DNA of 64,000 nucleotides from Triops longicaudatus (GCA_022885665.1 JAGQDJ010000156.1:1-64000), one strand, 5' to 3'. Numbered from the stretch's first letter, positions 1 to 13,591 are shown. The notes: generated by a model not told the origin, from the sequence alone. Numbers and translations are program-made.

Positions 1-20
1 TATATATATATATATATATT
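1..20. repeat. (TA)n microsatellite at window edge
   Basis: Ten TA dinucleotides at the left edge. The tract probably continues outside the window. Confidence 0.9.
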
Positions 21-3000
21 ATAAAGAAAAATACGGAAATAAATAAATAACGGAGTTTTCTGTCCATATTTTGATGTTGCAATTAACTGAAAATTGCTAC
101 CTATCTAAAGTAGCGCAAGCATGTAAAAGAGGCGTCTGTTGGATGTCTAGATGTCTCTAGACGTATATAAGACTCACAAAATACATCAAAAGACGTTACC
201 AAAGGTTTATTCTAACGCGATCATATGTTATTACCTTTTAGTATTGCTCGCTTGTTTATTTCGCTAGCTGTATAAGCTAAGCACAAAAATATTTTACTTT
301 TGTTAATATTGATATTTAGTGTTTTTCTAATTAAAAGTAGGGTCATCACATTTAATTACGACCGATTGAAAATATGAGCACGGTTGCTCTGTTTACGGGC
401 GCAGACAAAGGGGATAATCTCTTTTCTTCCGTCTGTATTACACAGCCAAGGAAGCCGGGAGAAAGGAGAAGGACGTAACATTTCTGTATGTCGTGTGACG
501 CTTTTGTGCTTTGTCACTCCCTATACACAGTTCCCCTTTTTGTTTTCCAACTGAAAGACATACCGATACCTTATTTGCATTTTCCATCCCGCGCGGCCTA
601 AGCCTTTCAACTTTAAACAAGGATCACGCTTCAAAACCCAAGTTCTATTATAGCAGCGGCATTGTAAGGAACCGTATATTCCTCCAATACCCACAGCATT
701 CTCGGGCGTCGTCATCATCCCGAGCAGATTTCATCACGCTGAGAAGGTCGCTTCCAAAGGTTAGAGCCCTCCCCAATCCCCAAAATTGGCAGCTTCTTTA
801 CATATCTGGAAATATCCACCCTTTTGGCTGGTATATTTTCCGCCATTTATGATGCGGTTCAAAAATGCAACCCGAAATCCGATAGGAAGCAAAGCCTGGT
901 GTGACATACATCAGCTCCCCAAATTATTTGTTGTTTTCCTGCTTGTTCACATCCATTTTTCTAGGCAGGTCTTGGCGGTCGACTCTATTTTATGTTCTAT
1001 GCCTTCTATCCTGAATGGTGCGGGTTATTCCGCCGCACAGAGCCAGAACCTCAATCAATATAAGGACAGATCCGGGCAAGGCCCCGAGAAATGTAAGAAC
1101 ACCTATACGACACCTGCCATGAAATGATAGCTCTCCGATACCTATACACGTTTGCCCCCCAAAATGTTCGACAAGAAACAAGCTTCAAGTAAGGTGCTGC
1201 TGCTTCCTGGCCGGACCATAAAAAGGTAAGACCAATACGGGACGAAGTAGAACATAAAACCAACGTAACCCGGCTTACGCGCACTACCAACCACAGTGTT
1301 TTTCTGTTCGCTCAGGAATAACACTTCTTTCCATATACGCCATTACAGTTTTGCCATGTAGTAAATCCTACAACTACCAGCGCAGCTCGATTTTACCACC
1401 AAATGGTAAAACTGGGCAAGAGCCAGGCCAAAAACAGCAACCAAAAAGGATTTCCGTTTTGCCCTCGCGTACCAGATACAAACGCAATTCATTTCCTAGA
1501 AAGACAATCTTAGTTTATAATCCTAGTGAAACTTGACTTTTCTTCACTAGTTGTGTTATTTTCACAGAAACTATATGTCTAATTTTGGAATACATTTTTG
1601 TCAAATTTAAAATACAGTAAAATTTCAGTAAAATGGATACGCGTGTAACAGATTGCGAGCTACTTGTAGAAGATCCAAGTATTCCAACGCAAGGAAAAGT
1701 ATTTACGAAAATAAAAATTGCCGAATAGTTGAAGAGTGTCATTACTGAATACTAGCTTCTTTACGAATGCATACTGTTACGTTCTATTCTTTTTCAAATT
1801 CCGTTTATTCGTAACTTCCAATTTACATCAACACCAAAACGAACTCCGATGCAAAATCACACAAAAACACTCTCCTTCTCGTACTAACTCACACTTTCAG
1901 TTTACAACAATCAAATTTCACGTTCAAGAAACGGAACTGGCTCAAAGGAAGGTCAAAAAGGAACTAACTATTACAGGCTGGGTGCAGCATTCTTACCAAC
2001 AATGAATCTTAGGATTCATTGCTGGGCGGCTACGAAATTTACTGTTGGGTAACAACGAACGCCACAATACTAAGATATCGCGTAATGGAAGCCGGCTGAA
2101 TTAACAATTTTGTCCCACACAGTTGAGCATCTAAACCGAGTAACAGCAAATAGAAGCTAAATGAAAGCAAAATTGGTTCTAAGAGTTAGGAAAAGCACGC
2201 TTAATCAACTAACTGGTTCGGTTCACGTGCTTCAGCCCAAACACGATTGTTAACTCTTGCCTTTCCAAGCAGAGAGTACAGGGAATGGGTTAAGTCCCAC
2301 GAGTTTGTTTTCTTATTTTGTCCGCGAACCACCCTTAATGCAATTCCGGTAAACAAACTAGTAATCGATCGAATACAAAAGAAAAAACTACACATTCTTA
2401 GCCCGAGCGAGAAGAGTACCACTCGACGTGGCTGGTCCCCAAATGTTGCTTGAGAGGAACCCGTCAGCTCGATTGGAAATCAAGTTACGCTTAATGCAAT
2501 TCGGCAAACTCGCCATGCTGAATATTTAAAATGCCTAAGTACAACATTCAGTATGCTTCGCCAACAATGAAACCGACTCCAGTTTTCCATTAGCTCCGCA
2601 CTTCCTTCAGCAATACTTCAGCGGGAGGGGAAATAGACGGGGTGTGCTAAACCCCTTTTAATAGGTTTTCATTACATCGTCATGCGACATAGATTACTCA
2701 CCCACAACCATCCACGCACACACACACATCTACTTTCCATATTAAGCACCTCATATTACGCACGGGGACTTGTAGCTGCGCAACCTTTCCCTACCTTGGA
2801 AGCACAACACCTATGAGCTTATACCCTTCATGTAATCTTTTTCACGACGAGGTAACAATTTGCTTTTACCACACCTCAGCACAACGAATTACCCCCACTA
2901 TAGCAGAAACTGTTCACATGCAATTTCTTTTCATTATCGATGTAATTGTGCTGTGCGAGTACAGTACCGCGGTCTTGAAGGTTTCCTTTCTGCTTTAACA

Positions 3001-3049
3001 CGCCAAGGGACAAAACAGTTCGGTGAGGCGTCGTTACACAATAATGGAT

Positions 3050-3073
3050 CTTTTAGGCTTGCTTTTAGGCTTG
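3050..3073. repeat. 12-bp direct tandem repeat
   Basis: Two identical copies of cttttaggcttg. Short slippage-type duplication. Confidence 0.75.
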
Positions 3074-4720
3074 CTGTATATGTTATCGGCGGAAGTGACT
3101 GTGTAAAGACAGCACAGTCTTTTTTTTCGTTACTACGGCTGTCAACTTGTATTCGACTGCCAGAATAAGAAAGTTCGAACGTTTCCGGTTTTTGCCACGG
3201 CTCATGCTTCGTTCCCCAACCATGGACAATTGTGAATAATATAACGTGGACAAGTTTGAAAGCGAAGCGAAAAGCAGCACTGTGTCCCTTTAGCTTTGAC
3301 AGTCTAACATGTCGGACTGGAAATAAAAGCCGGCAACAAAGAAGTGCAGCTGCGGGAACCAAAGGCTGCATGACCCCTCCGCGTCTATTGTTGTGGCCAT
3401 TTTCAATGCTTAGCAGTTAGCAAAAGAAACGGGTCAAAGGGAACTGACTACTTAGGTGGAGGCAACTGAGCAGAAGGATTAGACGGTGCAAAATACAATA
3501 ATGCACCTCCCTGGATGAAATGCCTGTCTCGGGCTATAACAAGCTACAGAATTGGGATGGCCCACACAGACACACAGGAAAAAAATAAATAAAAGAGAAT
3601 AGCGACTAGGAGGCTTGTTGTATAGCCGGTAGCTATTCGAATTGGGAATCAAGCGCTATTGCCACCACAGCTTGATACTATTTAGAATCTTGGGCCAGCG
3701 ATCAAAGGGGGGCAGGGGCCGAAACCATGCACTCGGGGGGGGTCATCTGTTGAACGGCATCAGGCATGAGAAGGAAGGCTCTCTTTCTGCCGTCTATTCT
3801 GGACATTGATATTGCGATAAGTGGGAATACATTCCAGTATTGATGGAGTGCTTTCTTGCTTCCGTTTTTTTACGAGTGCTTACATTGCATTAAGAGCAGC
3901 TTTTTGGGCAGGAATAACGTAGGCGCCTGACAGTTAATGAGACTCGGGCTTGAGCGAAATATAGTACTAAGGGTAATAACGAGGTCGAAGTGCACCTGGT
4001 TTGGGTATAAGTCACGGGGCTCAAGACTGACGCCCACCCACCCACCACCAAACCAGAAGATGGAAGCCTTCCGATAGAACGATCGATAAATACATCTGCG
4101 TGAAATAAGCACCCACATAACACGAGGGCGAGCCCGGGAAACGTAGAAAACATTGGCCATTGAGTTTCAGTGAGAATGACACACGACCTGTGGCTCATAA
4201 ATACAACATTCTTTTTCAAGGCAAGAAAAGGGGAGGGAGATTAAGGTTAAGGATAAGGGCGTGACTAACCCTAGGGAAAAAAAGGGCCGGCTCCACCCTT
4301 TTACCTGCCACATACCCATTACCAGGTGGGATTTGACCAAAAAAACTTGCTCATGTGTGAGTAATTGACCAGTGTAACTGCATCAACCGTCCGTTCGATA
4401 TAAGCGGAAAAACGCTTCAAGATTGTGAAAGGTCTACAAAGATACCTTGGTGTATAAAAAAGAGAATTGGGGAAGTATGGTATCGGACAACAAAACACAG
4501 CTTTAGCTGTTTGGCACCCCGCGATTTGTACCCAAGAAAAAGAAGTTTTTTTTCTTCTAGCCTTATTTGGGGATACCCGCACATGGTAATGCGGAGAAGA
4601 AAGGGAGTCTGGTTGGAAGTAAGTAATGAAAGTGAACACGAAGCTTGGTCTTTGAAGTTTTAGCAAGCACGTACGGCACATAGAAGTGACAAAAATCGAT
4701 AAAGTTCGCTCTTCACTCAC

Positions 4721-4868
4721 CTGCAATGCCTGCGTATCCTTCGTCGTTCTCCGTCTCCGAAGCCGTAGATTCCTTGTGACGTTCTCGCTCGCTGGGTCTT
4801 GGGAGTTCTTGTAACGGCATAGGTCTAGCGGTCAAAGAACGAGGAGTGGAGCCGGAATTGACAGAATT
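4721..4868 (-). CDS. Exon 3, Ser/Pro/Glu-rich
   Basis: 148 nt. The consensus donor is GTGAGT, and the acceptor gtgggcgcag keeps phase 0 with exon 2. It reads NSVNSGSTPRSLTARPMP, then LPRPSERERHKES and ASETENDEGYAG. Another in-phase acceptor (ctgtcag, near 4955) would lengthen the exon by about 29 residues of less biased sequence, so the left boundary is firm and the right one is tentative. Confidence 0.5.
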
Positions 4869-7800
4869 CTGCGCCCACCACATAAGCATCGGAAAGCCCG
4901 AGTTAATCCAACAGTCATTAATTTGCTTTAAGTGATACAAAAAATGCTGACAGCTGTCGCTGATGGCCCTGATAAAGCGCACACACACATGCGAGCTTCA
5001 TTTTGACAGCAGGGATAGGCCTGTTAATGCAATAAGTGCCCTATTGTTTTGCCAAACTATTCGAAACCCAAAACGTCTGAAGAAATTTATTTAAGAAAAC
5101 ATTGAAAATAACTTCCAAAATACTACAAATAAAAACATCTTAAAACCATTGAAATCTTAGAACAATATAAAAAATTACGCCTGAAGGAATTTATTTAAGA
5201 AATTGAAAGTAACTATTTAAGAATTGGAAATCTTAGCCATTCGTAGCTAACAATGAAAGTTACGGGAACAATAAATATTAGCAAGAATAAAAGTCTAAAA
5301 TTATACTAAAACTAATCGAATTTTAATCACTGCAAAACAAACAGGAAAAGTCGGGGGAAATTTCACAGACAAATAATAATAATATATTTTTTTTTTAGAA
5401 ATAGGTTTAAAAATATCTTACCTGGCGCTTTGTTTTGTTTCGCTGCTTGGGTAAAGAGCCATAAGCTGACGAATTGCTACCGGGTCCCCGATAACTGTAG
5501 CTGGGCGGTGGATTCCCCTGTGGGGGCGGGTACCCTCCGTATTGTCCGTAAGAATAGCTGCTCGCGTTTTGGTAATCATTCTCGTCGACGAGATACGGCT
5601 GGTGCTGTCGTTCACCTATTAATATCAATAAGTTAGACGGAACAGTTTCCGGCTATTATGGCCATCATAATAGAGAACACACATAAATAAACTGTTGTAT
5701 ATCTTAGTTAAGGTTGTGCTTCATTAATTTCGTGTCACGAGATCAAGGGATAACAAGAGTAAGGGAGTTAATGACACTGTCCTTATGGACAGACTTGGGA
5801 CCAGCGATGCAGAGACAGTCGGGGGAAAAGGGAAGTTTGGGAAAACAAGCGAACACGCAAGCAATTGTATTCCTCTGGCGATGTCGTATTACAATGAGAT
5901 AAAAAACTTGGCTGTACCAAAATTTCCCCTCGTACATGGATTTCCTTTATACGCTTTATTATTTTATCAAACTCTCTAACAGTAAGAATACACTGCTCTT
6001 TTTGGATCCTTTTACTTCTGGCTCTAGAAGATTTTCCCAGAAATACACTGTGGAAAATAATAATTCCAGGGAAAGAAAATAACTTGTAATTCAATCTCGT
6101 TTTAGTTTCCTCTTTCCTAAACAAAGAGATCTTGTTCCGAGACCTAGCTAAGAAGCTTCTTCCATTTTGACGAAAAAAAGGTGCGACTTACATTACAGTG
6201 AATCCTATCCGTTTGTCACTTAAAGTCTGTTTATATACTCCGGGTGTCGAAGCCTTTAAACCATTACGGATTTTCATTCCCAACGACTCAAAAACGTGCC
6301 ACCTCCATAAAGTTCTTACGAGCCTTAAGCCTTATTCGCACAATACATAAAGAAGAGGCATTCAATCTTCATGTTCTTTTGGGAAGGGATTGCCGCACCA
6401 ACTTCCCTGAACCAACTCTACCAAGCTTCAAACGCTGATCAAACTCTTACAGCTTTTCCTGGATAGCCCCTTCTTTTTCCTTGAGAAAACTGTGCCATAA
6501 AAAACGCAAATATATGCTGCCAGCGCTTTGTTGAGCTAGTACGTTTAAATACATCACTCAGCTTGGTATACGTACTGCATGAAGGTGTTTGTTTTACGCT
6601 CCACAACAAGAGGCAAAAAGCTCTGAATACTAAAAAGTTTTCCAAAAGGTTATAGCTTTGCTTATACGTCACAGCGCTGGCTGGCAGAAGGCGTGCATCA
6701 GCCAATGTTTAATTTCCATGCAGGATACAAACTAGGCTGTATTTTCCTTTCATAACTCTAATCCTTTTATAAAGCCAAGTAAAAAGAAGAAAATCGCGGA
6801 GCCCCCAAAGCACTTTAGCTGCAATAGCGAAAGCCCAAATTGTTTGACGCGAGGATCTGGCCATCGCCCGCCCACTGCACAATGCAGCATTAAATAGAAG
6901 GATTATAAAAAGCTTATAGCGTCGCCAGACTCTCGCTAGCGCCACGTCGCGTTAAAGGCAATAAGAAAAATTGACTTAGATCTATTCTCATGCGGGTTAT
7001 AGCGTCTAAGACTTGAAACTCGAATCCAACGAGTGAACCATGTCCCTTAAACGTAAAAGCTTGTCACTCGGTTACTTTACCACCCTCTCCACGACCAGCA
7101 ATAACGTAATGGACTAAAAAGACTCGAGTTTCCTTACACAAAGCCGTAATCCCCCCAAAAAAAGGTTCAACAAAGATAACATCAGCGGCGAGAAAACTAC
7201 TCTTACTCAACTTCGGTGCACGACAGTGTAACCGCTGTTGGTCCAATAAGCATCAATGTCACTTTTGATCTCAAAGAAGGGCTCGCTAATGCCGTGACAA
7301 TACATATTTTCCTATTCCTCTTAACGCAACTGCCACCCGCCAGCGTGTAATAGCCCCAAAGACCCGCAAATAAAAACTTTTCCTATCTCGAGTTGTGTAG
7401 TATGAAATTCTAACGCTTAAGATCTTCTAACTTCACTTTTCTTCCTTCTTTTTTTATTTTTTTTTTTTTTATTTACAGCAGGAGCGTGAATCCTCGGCTG
7501 GATAAACGGTAACATAAGAAACGCACAAAAACGCGAATGTAAGACGTGACACGTAAAAAGTCTTCATTGCGCTGTGTAAAAGTAATTTATAGCCATTTAT
7601 TCAGGTCGGTAAAAAGTCACTCATTTAAACGGATTGTCATTTGTCTATAAGGCTCCGGCGTCAACGTTTCTGATGAAATAAGCGACTAACATAACAAAAT
7701 AAGACTGGCAAATTTTCGGAAAAATTGGTACATTATTTTACCATATAATGCCAGCAGTAACGTTACAGCCAATAAGAACCTTTTGAAATTATCAAGACAT

Positions 7801-8614
7801 ATCTGAAAAAGCTTTTTAAGAAATTCTGTTACTGAGTTAAACTTGGCCGCTTTTAAAATTTGTTAAATAAAATTAGGTAAGTGCGAGCGAAGAAAACATG
7901 TCCTATTTTGTAACTTTATGCCAAAATATGAAATATTACCAGATACGTAGTTGTCACAATATAAGTAGATAAAACAATAGAATATTTAAATAATACTTTT
8001 TCAAAATGATATGGACGTGAGTACAGGCCGTTTTTAACATGCTCTTTCTGCAAAAAGTTTCCTACGCTTTCGTTGCAAATTATTGGTCATGAAATTACAG
8101 TTGACGTAGGATTTGTTGCAGTACCTAAGGATTAAAGAGAACCTAATGGAATTTTAATTATAATTCCCGTTCTTCAGATATATGTGCAGGAGTTCCAACC
8201 AATATTGCTAGTTACACTCTTAATAGAACGTTCAAAGGAAAACGACTTCGCGAAAGGAGTCTTGCAGAAGCTGCCGTGATTAAAGCAAGGCTGGATAAGA
8301 CGGCATCTACTGCTTTTTTCCCTTTTAAAAAAATGGAAATATTTACTCATTTTCTCGTTAGGGTCTTGCGTGACGGGAGCCGAGCGTCCACTGTTAATAT
8401 AGGGTCCGTTCAATGGCTGCAACTCATCAGTGGAAAGTTCCGAGTCTGTGTCTTCAGTTTCGGATTCCGTGGAATGATGAGTTGGGCTAAGACGGTTGGC
8501 GCGCTCCCACTCGACTGCGTTGCTATTACTACTTCGACCACAACCGATCTGTTGCTGCTTATGGCAACGGGCGATATCCGACGTCTGGTCCATTTTACTC
8601 CATCCTCCACCGAC
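4721..8614 (-). CDS. Unidentified protein with disordered, low-complexity sequence (three exons, 3' part not found)
   Basis: Three minus-strand exons, 8614-8347, 5615-5422 and 4868-4721, join in frame through consensus splice sites (phases 1, 0, 1). The ATG at 8593-8591 follows an acceptor by 21 nt and has A at -3 and G at +4, so it is a plausible start with spliced 5' UTR. The roughly 196 visible residues have no recognised fold. First comes a Ser/Thr/acidic stretch (STESETEDTDSELSTDE), then a Tyr/Gly/Pro-rich segment (YSYGQYGGYPPPQGNPPP), then a basic KQRNKTKRQ, then a Ser/Pro/Arg/Glu region ending ASETENDEGYAGIAG. The skewed composition that continues across two splice junctions is the main evidence that this is coding. 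It could be the cytoplasmic region of a membrane or scaffold protein, but that is a guess. The last visible exon ends in phase 1 at GTGAGT, so more exons are expected further left, perhaps beyond the window. Confidence 0.6.
4869..5421 (-). other. Intron between exons 2 and 3 of the disordered-protein gene
   Basis: AT-rich, rich in A runs. It starts GTAAGA and ends gcgcag on the minus strand. No other feature. Confidence 0.5.
5422..5615 (-). CDS. Exon 2, Tyr/Gly/Pro-rich
   Basis: 194 nt. The acceptor ends attaatag and the strong donor is GTAAGA. In the frame set by the previous exon it reads ERQHQPYLVDENDYQ, then YSYGQYGGYPPPQGNPPP, YSYRGPGSNSS and KQRNKTKRQ. A second frame is also open but has no compositional bias. 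Confidence 0.62.
5616..8346 (-). other. Intron between exons 1 and 2 of the disordered-protein gene
   Basis: 2.7 kb. The left two thirds are balanced in composition and the right part is AT-rich with the poly-T at 7.45 kb. No further exon fits the required phase with good signals. Confidence 0.5.
7449..7471. repeat. Interrupted poly-T tract
   Basis: T-rich run broken by single A residues and followed by atttacag. On the plus strand this has the form of a splice acceptor, but no exon could be supported after it. Confidence 0.85.
8347..8614 (-). CDS. Exon 1 of the visible part of the disordered-protein gene
   Basis: The acceptor is a pyrimidine-rich run ending cgcttttag and the donor is GTAAAT, which leaves one base of a Ser codon. 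The reading frame from ATG 8593 encodes MDQTSDIARCHKQQQ through the acidic STESETEDTDSELSTDE to PVTQDPNEKM. If the ATG is not used, the upstream frame (VGGGWSK) is also open, so this could instead be an internal exon. Confidence 0.55.
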
Positions 8615-10934
8615 CTAAAAGCGCGTGAAAAATGCAGAGAAAAAAAATCCAGTTAGTTTTCGCTGTCTTTCTAAGAGAACAAGTGCAAAACTGGAATGCT
8701 ATGCTCCCTACAGTGAAATATTCGAAAATAACAGATATATCCCTGTCAGGGAGGGAAATCGGCGTTTTACGTCAGGCAAATAAGAGATTGCTATTGCATC
8801 TCCCTTCAAGCTGGAATGGAAGCCGAAGTTTCAGGAAGAAGAAAGCACCCATTGTACTCTACATTTCCATGCCCTAAGGCGGAAACAGGAAATCGTTCCA
8901 GGCGATGCAGCGGAGTGGGGCTTTTGATATTTCTCTGGACATACACATCATTACATCCTCATTATAGGTCAAAATCATTGTGTAAAAATCCCTTGTGGCC
9001 CCCACGGAACCTTTGCACTCTCTTTGGTGGTTGTTTGCCTGCCAGCGCGAAGAAACAAAGTATCGGGCTTGTTATAATTGGGTCTAATAACGAACCAGAA
9101 AACTCTTGATTAACTTGAACATTACACACCCCGAGGCTTTTCGAGCTGGCTGGCAAGATAGCCGAACTTGGTATCTAGAAAACTTGGACCCTTTTTTGCC
9201 TTGATCCAGGTATGTATCTCCTTTCCCCAGGGATGCTGGTGGGATGGACCCTGCACATCATAAGAGTTCATTAGCTCATGTTGTCTTTCACAAAGCGAAA
9301 CTTTTCACAAAAGAGGGAGTTCAATGAAATACTGCTAGAGGAGTTTTCCAAACTGCACATTAACGAAAGAGAAAAAGAAACTACGACTTCCAAGTCCAAG
9401 GTTTCGTTTGCCTGTTCCCATTAGGATGGGTAAAAAATGGAGCTCAAGGGGGAAAAAAGATGAATAGAAGCTTTTATTCCTTAGCGTGGCTCATATCACA
9501 AACTTAGCTTCCTTTAGACTTTTGCTTCACCAGTACCACGAAAGCCGGTGTGCTCTTGTTCCCAATAACGCACGCCACCGCAAAGGGAGTTGGTATTTTA
9601 TTTTTATGCCTTTTTTTGTCTAAAGTCTCGTTATCACTTATAAGGCAGCGAGAAATTTTTTATGAGGCACTCCTGCTGCTTGGCTGGTTTCAGCAAAGCG
9701 CGCGTCCCAAGTTCGAGAGCACCAGCCGGTAAGAGGATCTCGTATAAAATATTGATAAGCAATTATACTCTTCTAATTCCTTTCCTGGCGCCCGCTTTTC
9801 AACGTACGATTTTCCCTTTTCGACTCTTTCCAATCCTTTCGTCTAATTAAGCTGACCAGACAGATTTTTAGCCTGGTTACGAATGTAAATAAGTAAACGG
9901 CTAATAGCGTTCTTTTCTTTGTTGCTCTTCGTTATAACATAAGGCAAAAGGCACAGTGCCCTTCCCCGAACCAATTTGCGTAGCTTTGCATACATTTTCG
10001 TGGAAAGCAAAATACACCCAACCCCCACTTCACCCTTTTACACACCTCGACACTTTTTTAATTAGTTTAATGCAAATGCATCCTGGCGGCTACCACAACA
10101 CTCTTGATTCTTCCCGGTCATGTTGAAAATGACTCCTTCGACATTTTCAATCTCAAACGCTTATGTAGTGGTTTCAGGGGCCTCAGCAAATGAGTGGGGC
10201 CGGGTAAACCACCTAACCCTCTCTCGCCGAGCCACAACTCAAAACTGAGCACAGGCCCTGGCAGGACTTAGCAGCAGCTGAGCACATTTGCAACCCTCGG
10301 TGCCATCACCCCCCCCAATTTAATTAGACCAAGACGCTTTACTCTGTTGATAAGTGAGCTAAGGGAGGCGTGTAACGTTCCCAGACTAGCTCGATCCGGT
10401 CGTTGAGTGAAAAACGTTGTCGCACAATTATTAATTCGGGCTGGGTCATTACTGTACATCTATACAATACACAGTTGCGAGAGGAAATGGACGCGACCCA
10501 TCCGTGGGGATACGGAAGACAACTTTCCATGCATGGTCCATAATGAAAATAAGCCTTACTGTGCCGGTTCTCATTTAACAAATAAAGTGAAAGGAAGCTA
10601 CTAGAGCTTTAGGAGTGTTTAGTAATGGAATGCGAGATGAGTTATTTGACAGTTGAAGGGTGTTGGGCTAATCACCTAAGAAATCGGAAAATGTTTCAGG
10701 TGATAACTCCAAAACACTAACCTTCGGGTTTCCTCATATGTTTCGCTCCCAAATTAGCTTAATAGCCTAGTGTAATTACAAAATGCCACGATTTTTAAAT
10801 ACTTTTAACCAGAAAAGTTGAAATATGACTCGAATATTTTAAATATTTTCTGGAAGATCGATGACATTTGCTTGGTGATCAATTCTAAACTATTGAAAAA
10901 TTGTGAAAAAATGACACAGTGTTTATGAAAGAGA

Positions 10935-11230
10935 AAATACCGTTATAACGAATAGTCGGTTATAACGGAAGGGTTTCAATGTCCCTAGATATGCAAGTGT
11001 AGGAAAAACATCGGATATAACGAACTTCAGATGTACCGCAAAAAATTCTGCTCTCAAGTTTGTTACAATGAGATTCAAAAGTATTTCCTTCTAATTATTT
11101 TTTAAAAAATTAAAAAGAAAAAAAACTTATGATAAAAAGCACATACATGAAAGTCTCGTTATAGCGGACACAATAGGGAACGGAGACTTTGTTCCTTTTT
11201 AGACGATTGTCCGTATTAAATTACATTGAC
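10935..11230. mobile_element. Decayed inverted-repeat element relic
   Basis: AT-rich stretch with several TATAACGA/GTTATAGCGG words: accgttataacgaatag, cggttataacgga, cggatataacgaac, and tctcgttatagcggacac facing a diverged copy (attgtccgtattaaa) about 50 nt later. These words resemble the inner terminal repeat of the MITE at 26.6 kb. No clean ends or target-site duplication could be placed. Confidence 0.35.
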
Positions 11231-12494
11231 TTATATTATTCTCGTTTTGCCGCTCCATTTGGACGGATTTTATATTCATAGCAGCCGGTTGTTATGATTG
11301 CTATCTGTTATCATGCGGATATTAACTGCACATAATTTTTCAAATTTTCAGACTATTTCGTGATAGTACTCCCTGACTTGTTTATTATTACAGTCCCAAA
11401 CGTTGAAAAGTATTTTTTTTTAGTTTCTAACAAAATTGGTAGAATTGAACTGAAAGTTTACAAATTTATTTTGGGCGTTTTGAAAAATATTTTCAAAACA
11501 ATGGAATATCATTGCTCAGCATAACATTACTGTTGACGCAGTTTTCAAAGATTGGGCACATTTTCGAAATCTCTTCCAATGTTAACTAATTCTCCACCAT
11601 TGTTTGGTGTTCGTTTATGATTGAGAAGTGTGCACATGACCGTAAGGAGATAAAATTTCTGGGTACTGGAGTTATTTATTCCGGTAACGCAGTTTAGATG
11701 GCAAGATTACTTTACGCACAATAAGGTGCTTCGGTTAACATAATTTCGACGGACAGGAGATCTGATAATGGTTGATTTAACACCCCAAATTAGCTGAGAG
11801 GGAGGGTACGGGGCATCGTTGCAGTTCGTTCACACTTTCTGAGCTCGACACGCAGTTTTGGCATGGGACCAGGGTACCTAAGTCTTGGCTCTTGTGATTG
11901 AGAGTGAGTATACATAACTCGTTGGCTTGCGCCGGAGAAATTGCTTACGCCGAATTTCCAACAGAGATACGAATGTACCCTCATTCTCTTATTGCCTTTC
12001 TTATACTGGAACACAAATTATACCACCCTTAAAGCGAATCGTGTTGCTGGAGGTGTAGGGTAGGTTTCGCTGTGTAAAATGCAACATCAGCAAGAGTTTT
12101 ATTTTCGTTTCAGGGCTGTCAATACGTTGAGCACAATCGAGTTTTCCATCCCTTTCGCACAGTACAGTACCGGCTGTCCCGCTTGTATAGGAACCAAGTG
12201 AGCGAGGCGATGCTCTTGCAGCAATCAGCCTCTTCAAAACAATAGCATCTCCTCCGGACCTTCTTTTGGCGGAGTTCCACTCCAATCTTAGAGTGGACTC
12301 TTTGCTTTCACCTTCTTATCTTCTGTTTTCTCGTACGTTGCAGGCTTTTGTCTCTTTAACATAGAGAGCAGAAAAGGCAGCGATCTTTTCCTCCAGGTTC
12401 CCATTATGGCAGGTTAAACAGCGTAACCTCCATCAAAAGAAGTTATTCTAACTGTACTAGTACACTCTCCCGATGGCCCATACGCAAGGTTTTG

Positions 12495-12496
<2 letters not shown>

Positions 12497-12527
<31 letters not shown>
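12497..12527. repeat. Poly-A, 31 nt
   Basis: Uninterrupted A run on the plus strand after gataaaa. No target-site duplication or SINE-like body could be seen on either side. Confidence 0.95.
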
Positions 12528-12528
<1 letters not shown>

Positions 12529-13591
12529 ACCAGTTCCTGTCGCATCTCACCAACAGCGGGCAATATGGTCATACTGTTGTACTGTACTGCGTCGTTGTAA
12601 GGACCAATTACTCCAGCAACTATCCTTTGCTGTCTTTCTCGTTTGTCAAGTTCTGGGACTTTTTTGCCTCAGCTTCACACAAAGCACTGCTTGAGACACT
12701 GCATCAGTGAACTGCACGGTCAATAATTATTTGAACAGCGGATCCTCAAAGGGAAAGAACGCAAGAGCGTAAAACAAACCTTAAGTCATAACTCGGAAGT
12801 TTTTGTCTTTGTCGTGGGTGCCATACCATACCCCCTCTTTGGTTCCTCTCTTGATCCCTATTCTTCTTGCCCTCAGAAGAAAGCTAACAAAAGCAGGCTA
12901 CTGTGACCGCGTGTATGGCGACTCGGTCTCGTTTGGCACAGACTCAAGCTGGCATCATTAAATCAGGATGATTGGCCGATGTGTCCAATCTCTTTTCCTC
13001 TCTCTCTTTGTCGAGTGGTGAACGCGAACGTGAACGTGAAACGCCAGAGCGATCCAAAAACATCCGCAGTGGACTTGGGAGGGCTTTACCCCAAATGCGA
13101 ATTTGTCCCTCCTGGGCCAAAAGGAAAAAAGGAAAGTAAGAAGACAAGAGGAACGTCCCAACGAAGCACATCAGCAGGATAGGAGCTAAGGGCCGGCCAA
13201 AGCGAAGTGGGAGCCGCACGGTAGGACCGCTAGCACAAGTGAGAGCTGACTTTGATTGATGACAGCATTACTTACATCAACGGGAAATGAAAGAAATCTT
13301 TCAGAGTAGAAGGAAAAAAAGAAATGTATTGATGTATTCGTCCACCACTTGTTCCTTACTCCTATCAATGACGTGCACAGCAAGAAGCAACACAACTTTA
13401 GGTTTCCTGGCTTGCATGAGTCCTTTCCTAGTATTCCCTCCACATACGCGGTTCTCTATTAAGGCGATTGCCTTTTACGCGGTTGAAAATTGCTCAATTC
13501 TGAACAAAACTACGAAACAGATTTAATTGCAAATGATGCTACGAATATCGACAAGAATCTGAAGCGAATTACACCAAAATAGTCCACATAG

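Larger units (their letters stand above)
1..4720. other. No supportable gene; presumed intron or 3' region of the disordered-protein gene
   Basis: An AT-rich edge to about 370 is followed by balanced-composition DNA with short chance frames on both strands. Downstream exons of the 4.7-8.6 kb gene could lie here, but I could not identify any in phase. A short (CA)n lies near 2715-2727. Confidence 0.5.

Noticed and set aside
7449..7530. Strong plus-strand splice-acceptor-like sequence (long poly-T then atttacag)
   Set aside because: The only following donor leaves a roughly 30-nt exon with no partner. The poly-T is better explained as simple sequence within the minus-strand intron.
12473..12710. 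Frames with a poly-lysine stretch
   Set aside because: Produced by the 31-nt A-run; the flanking translation is unremarkable.
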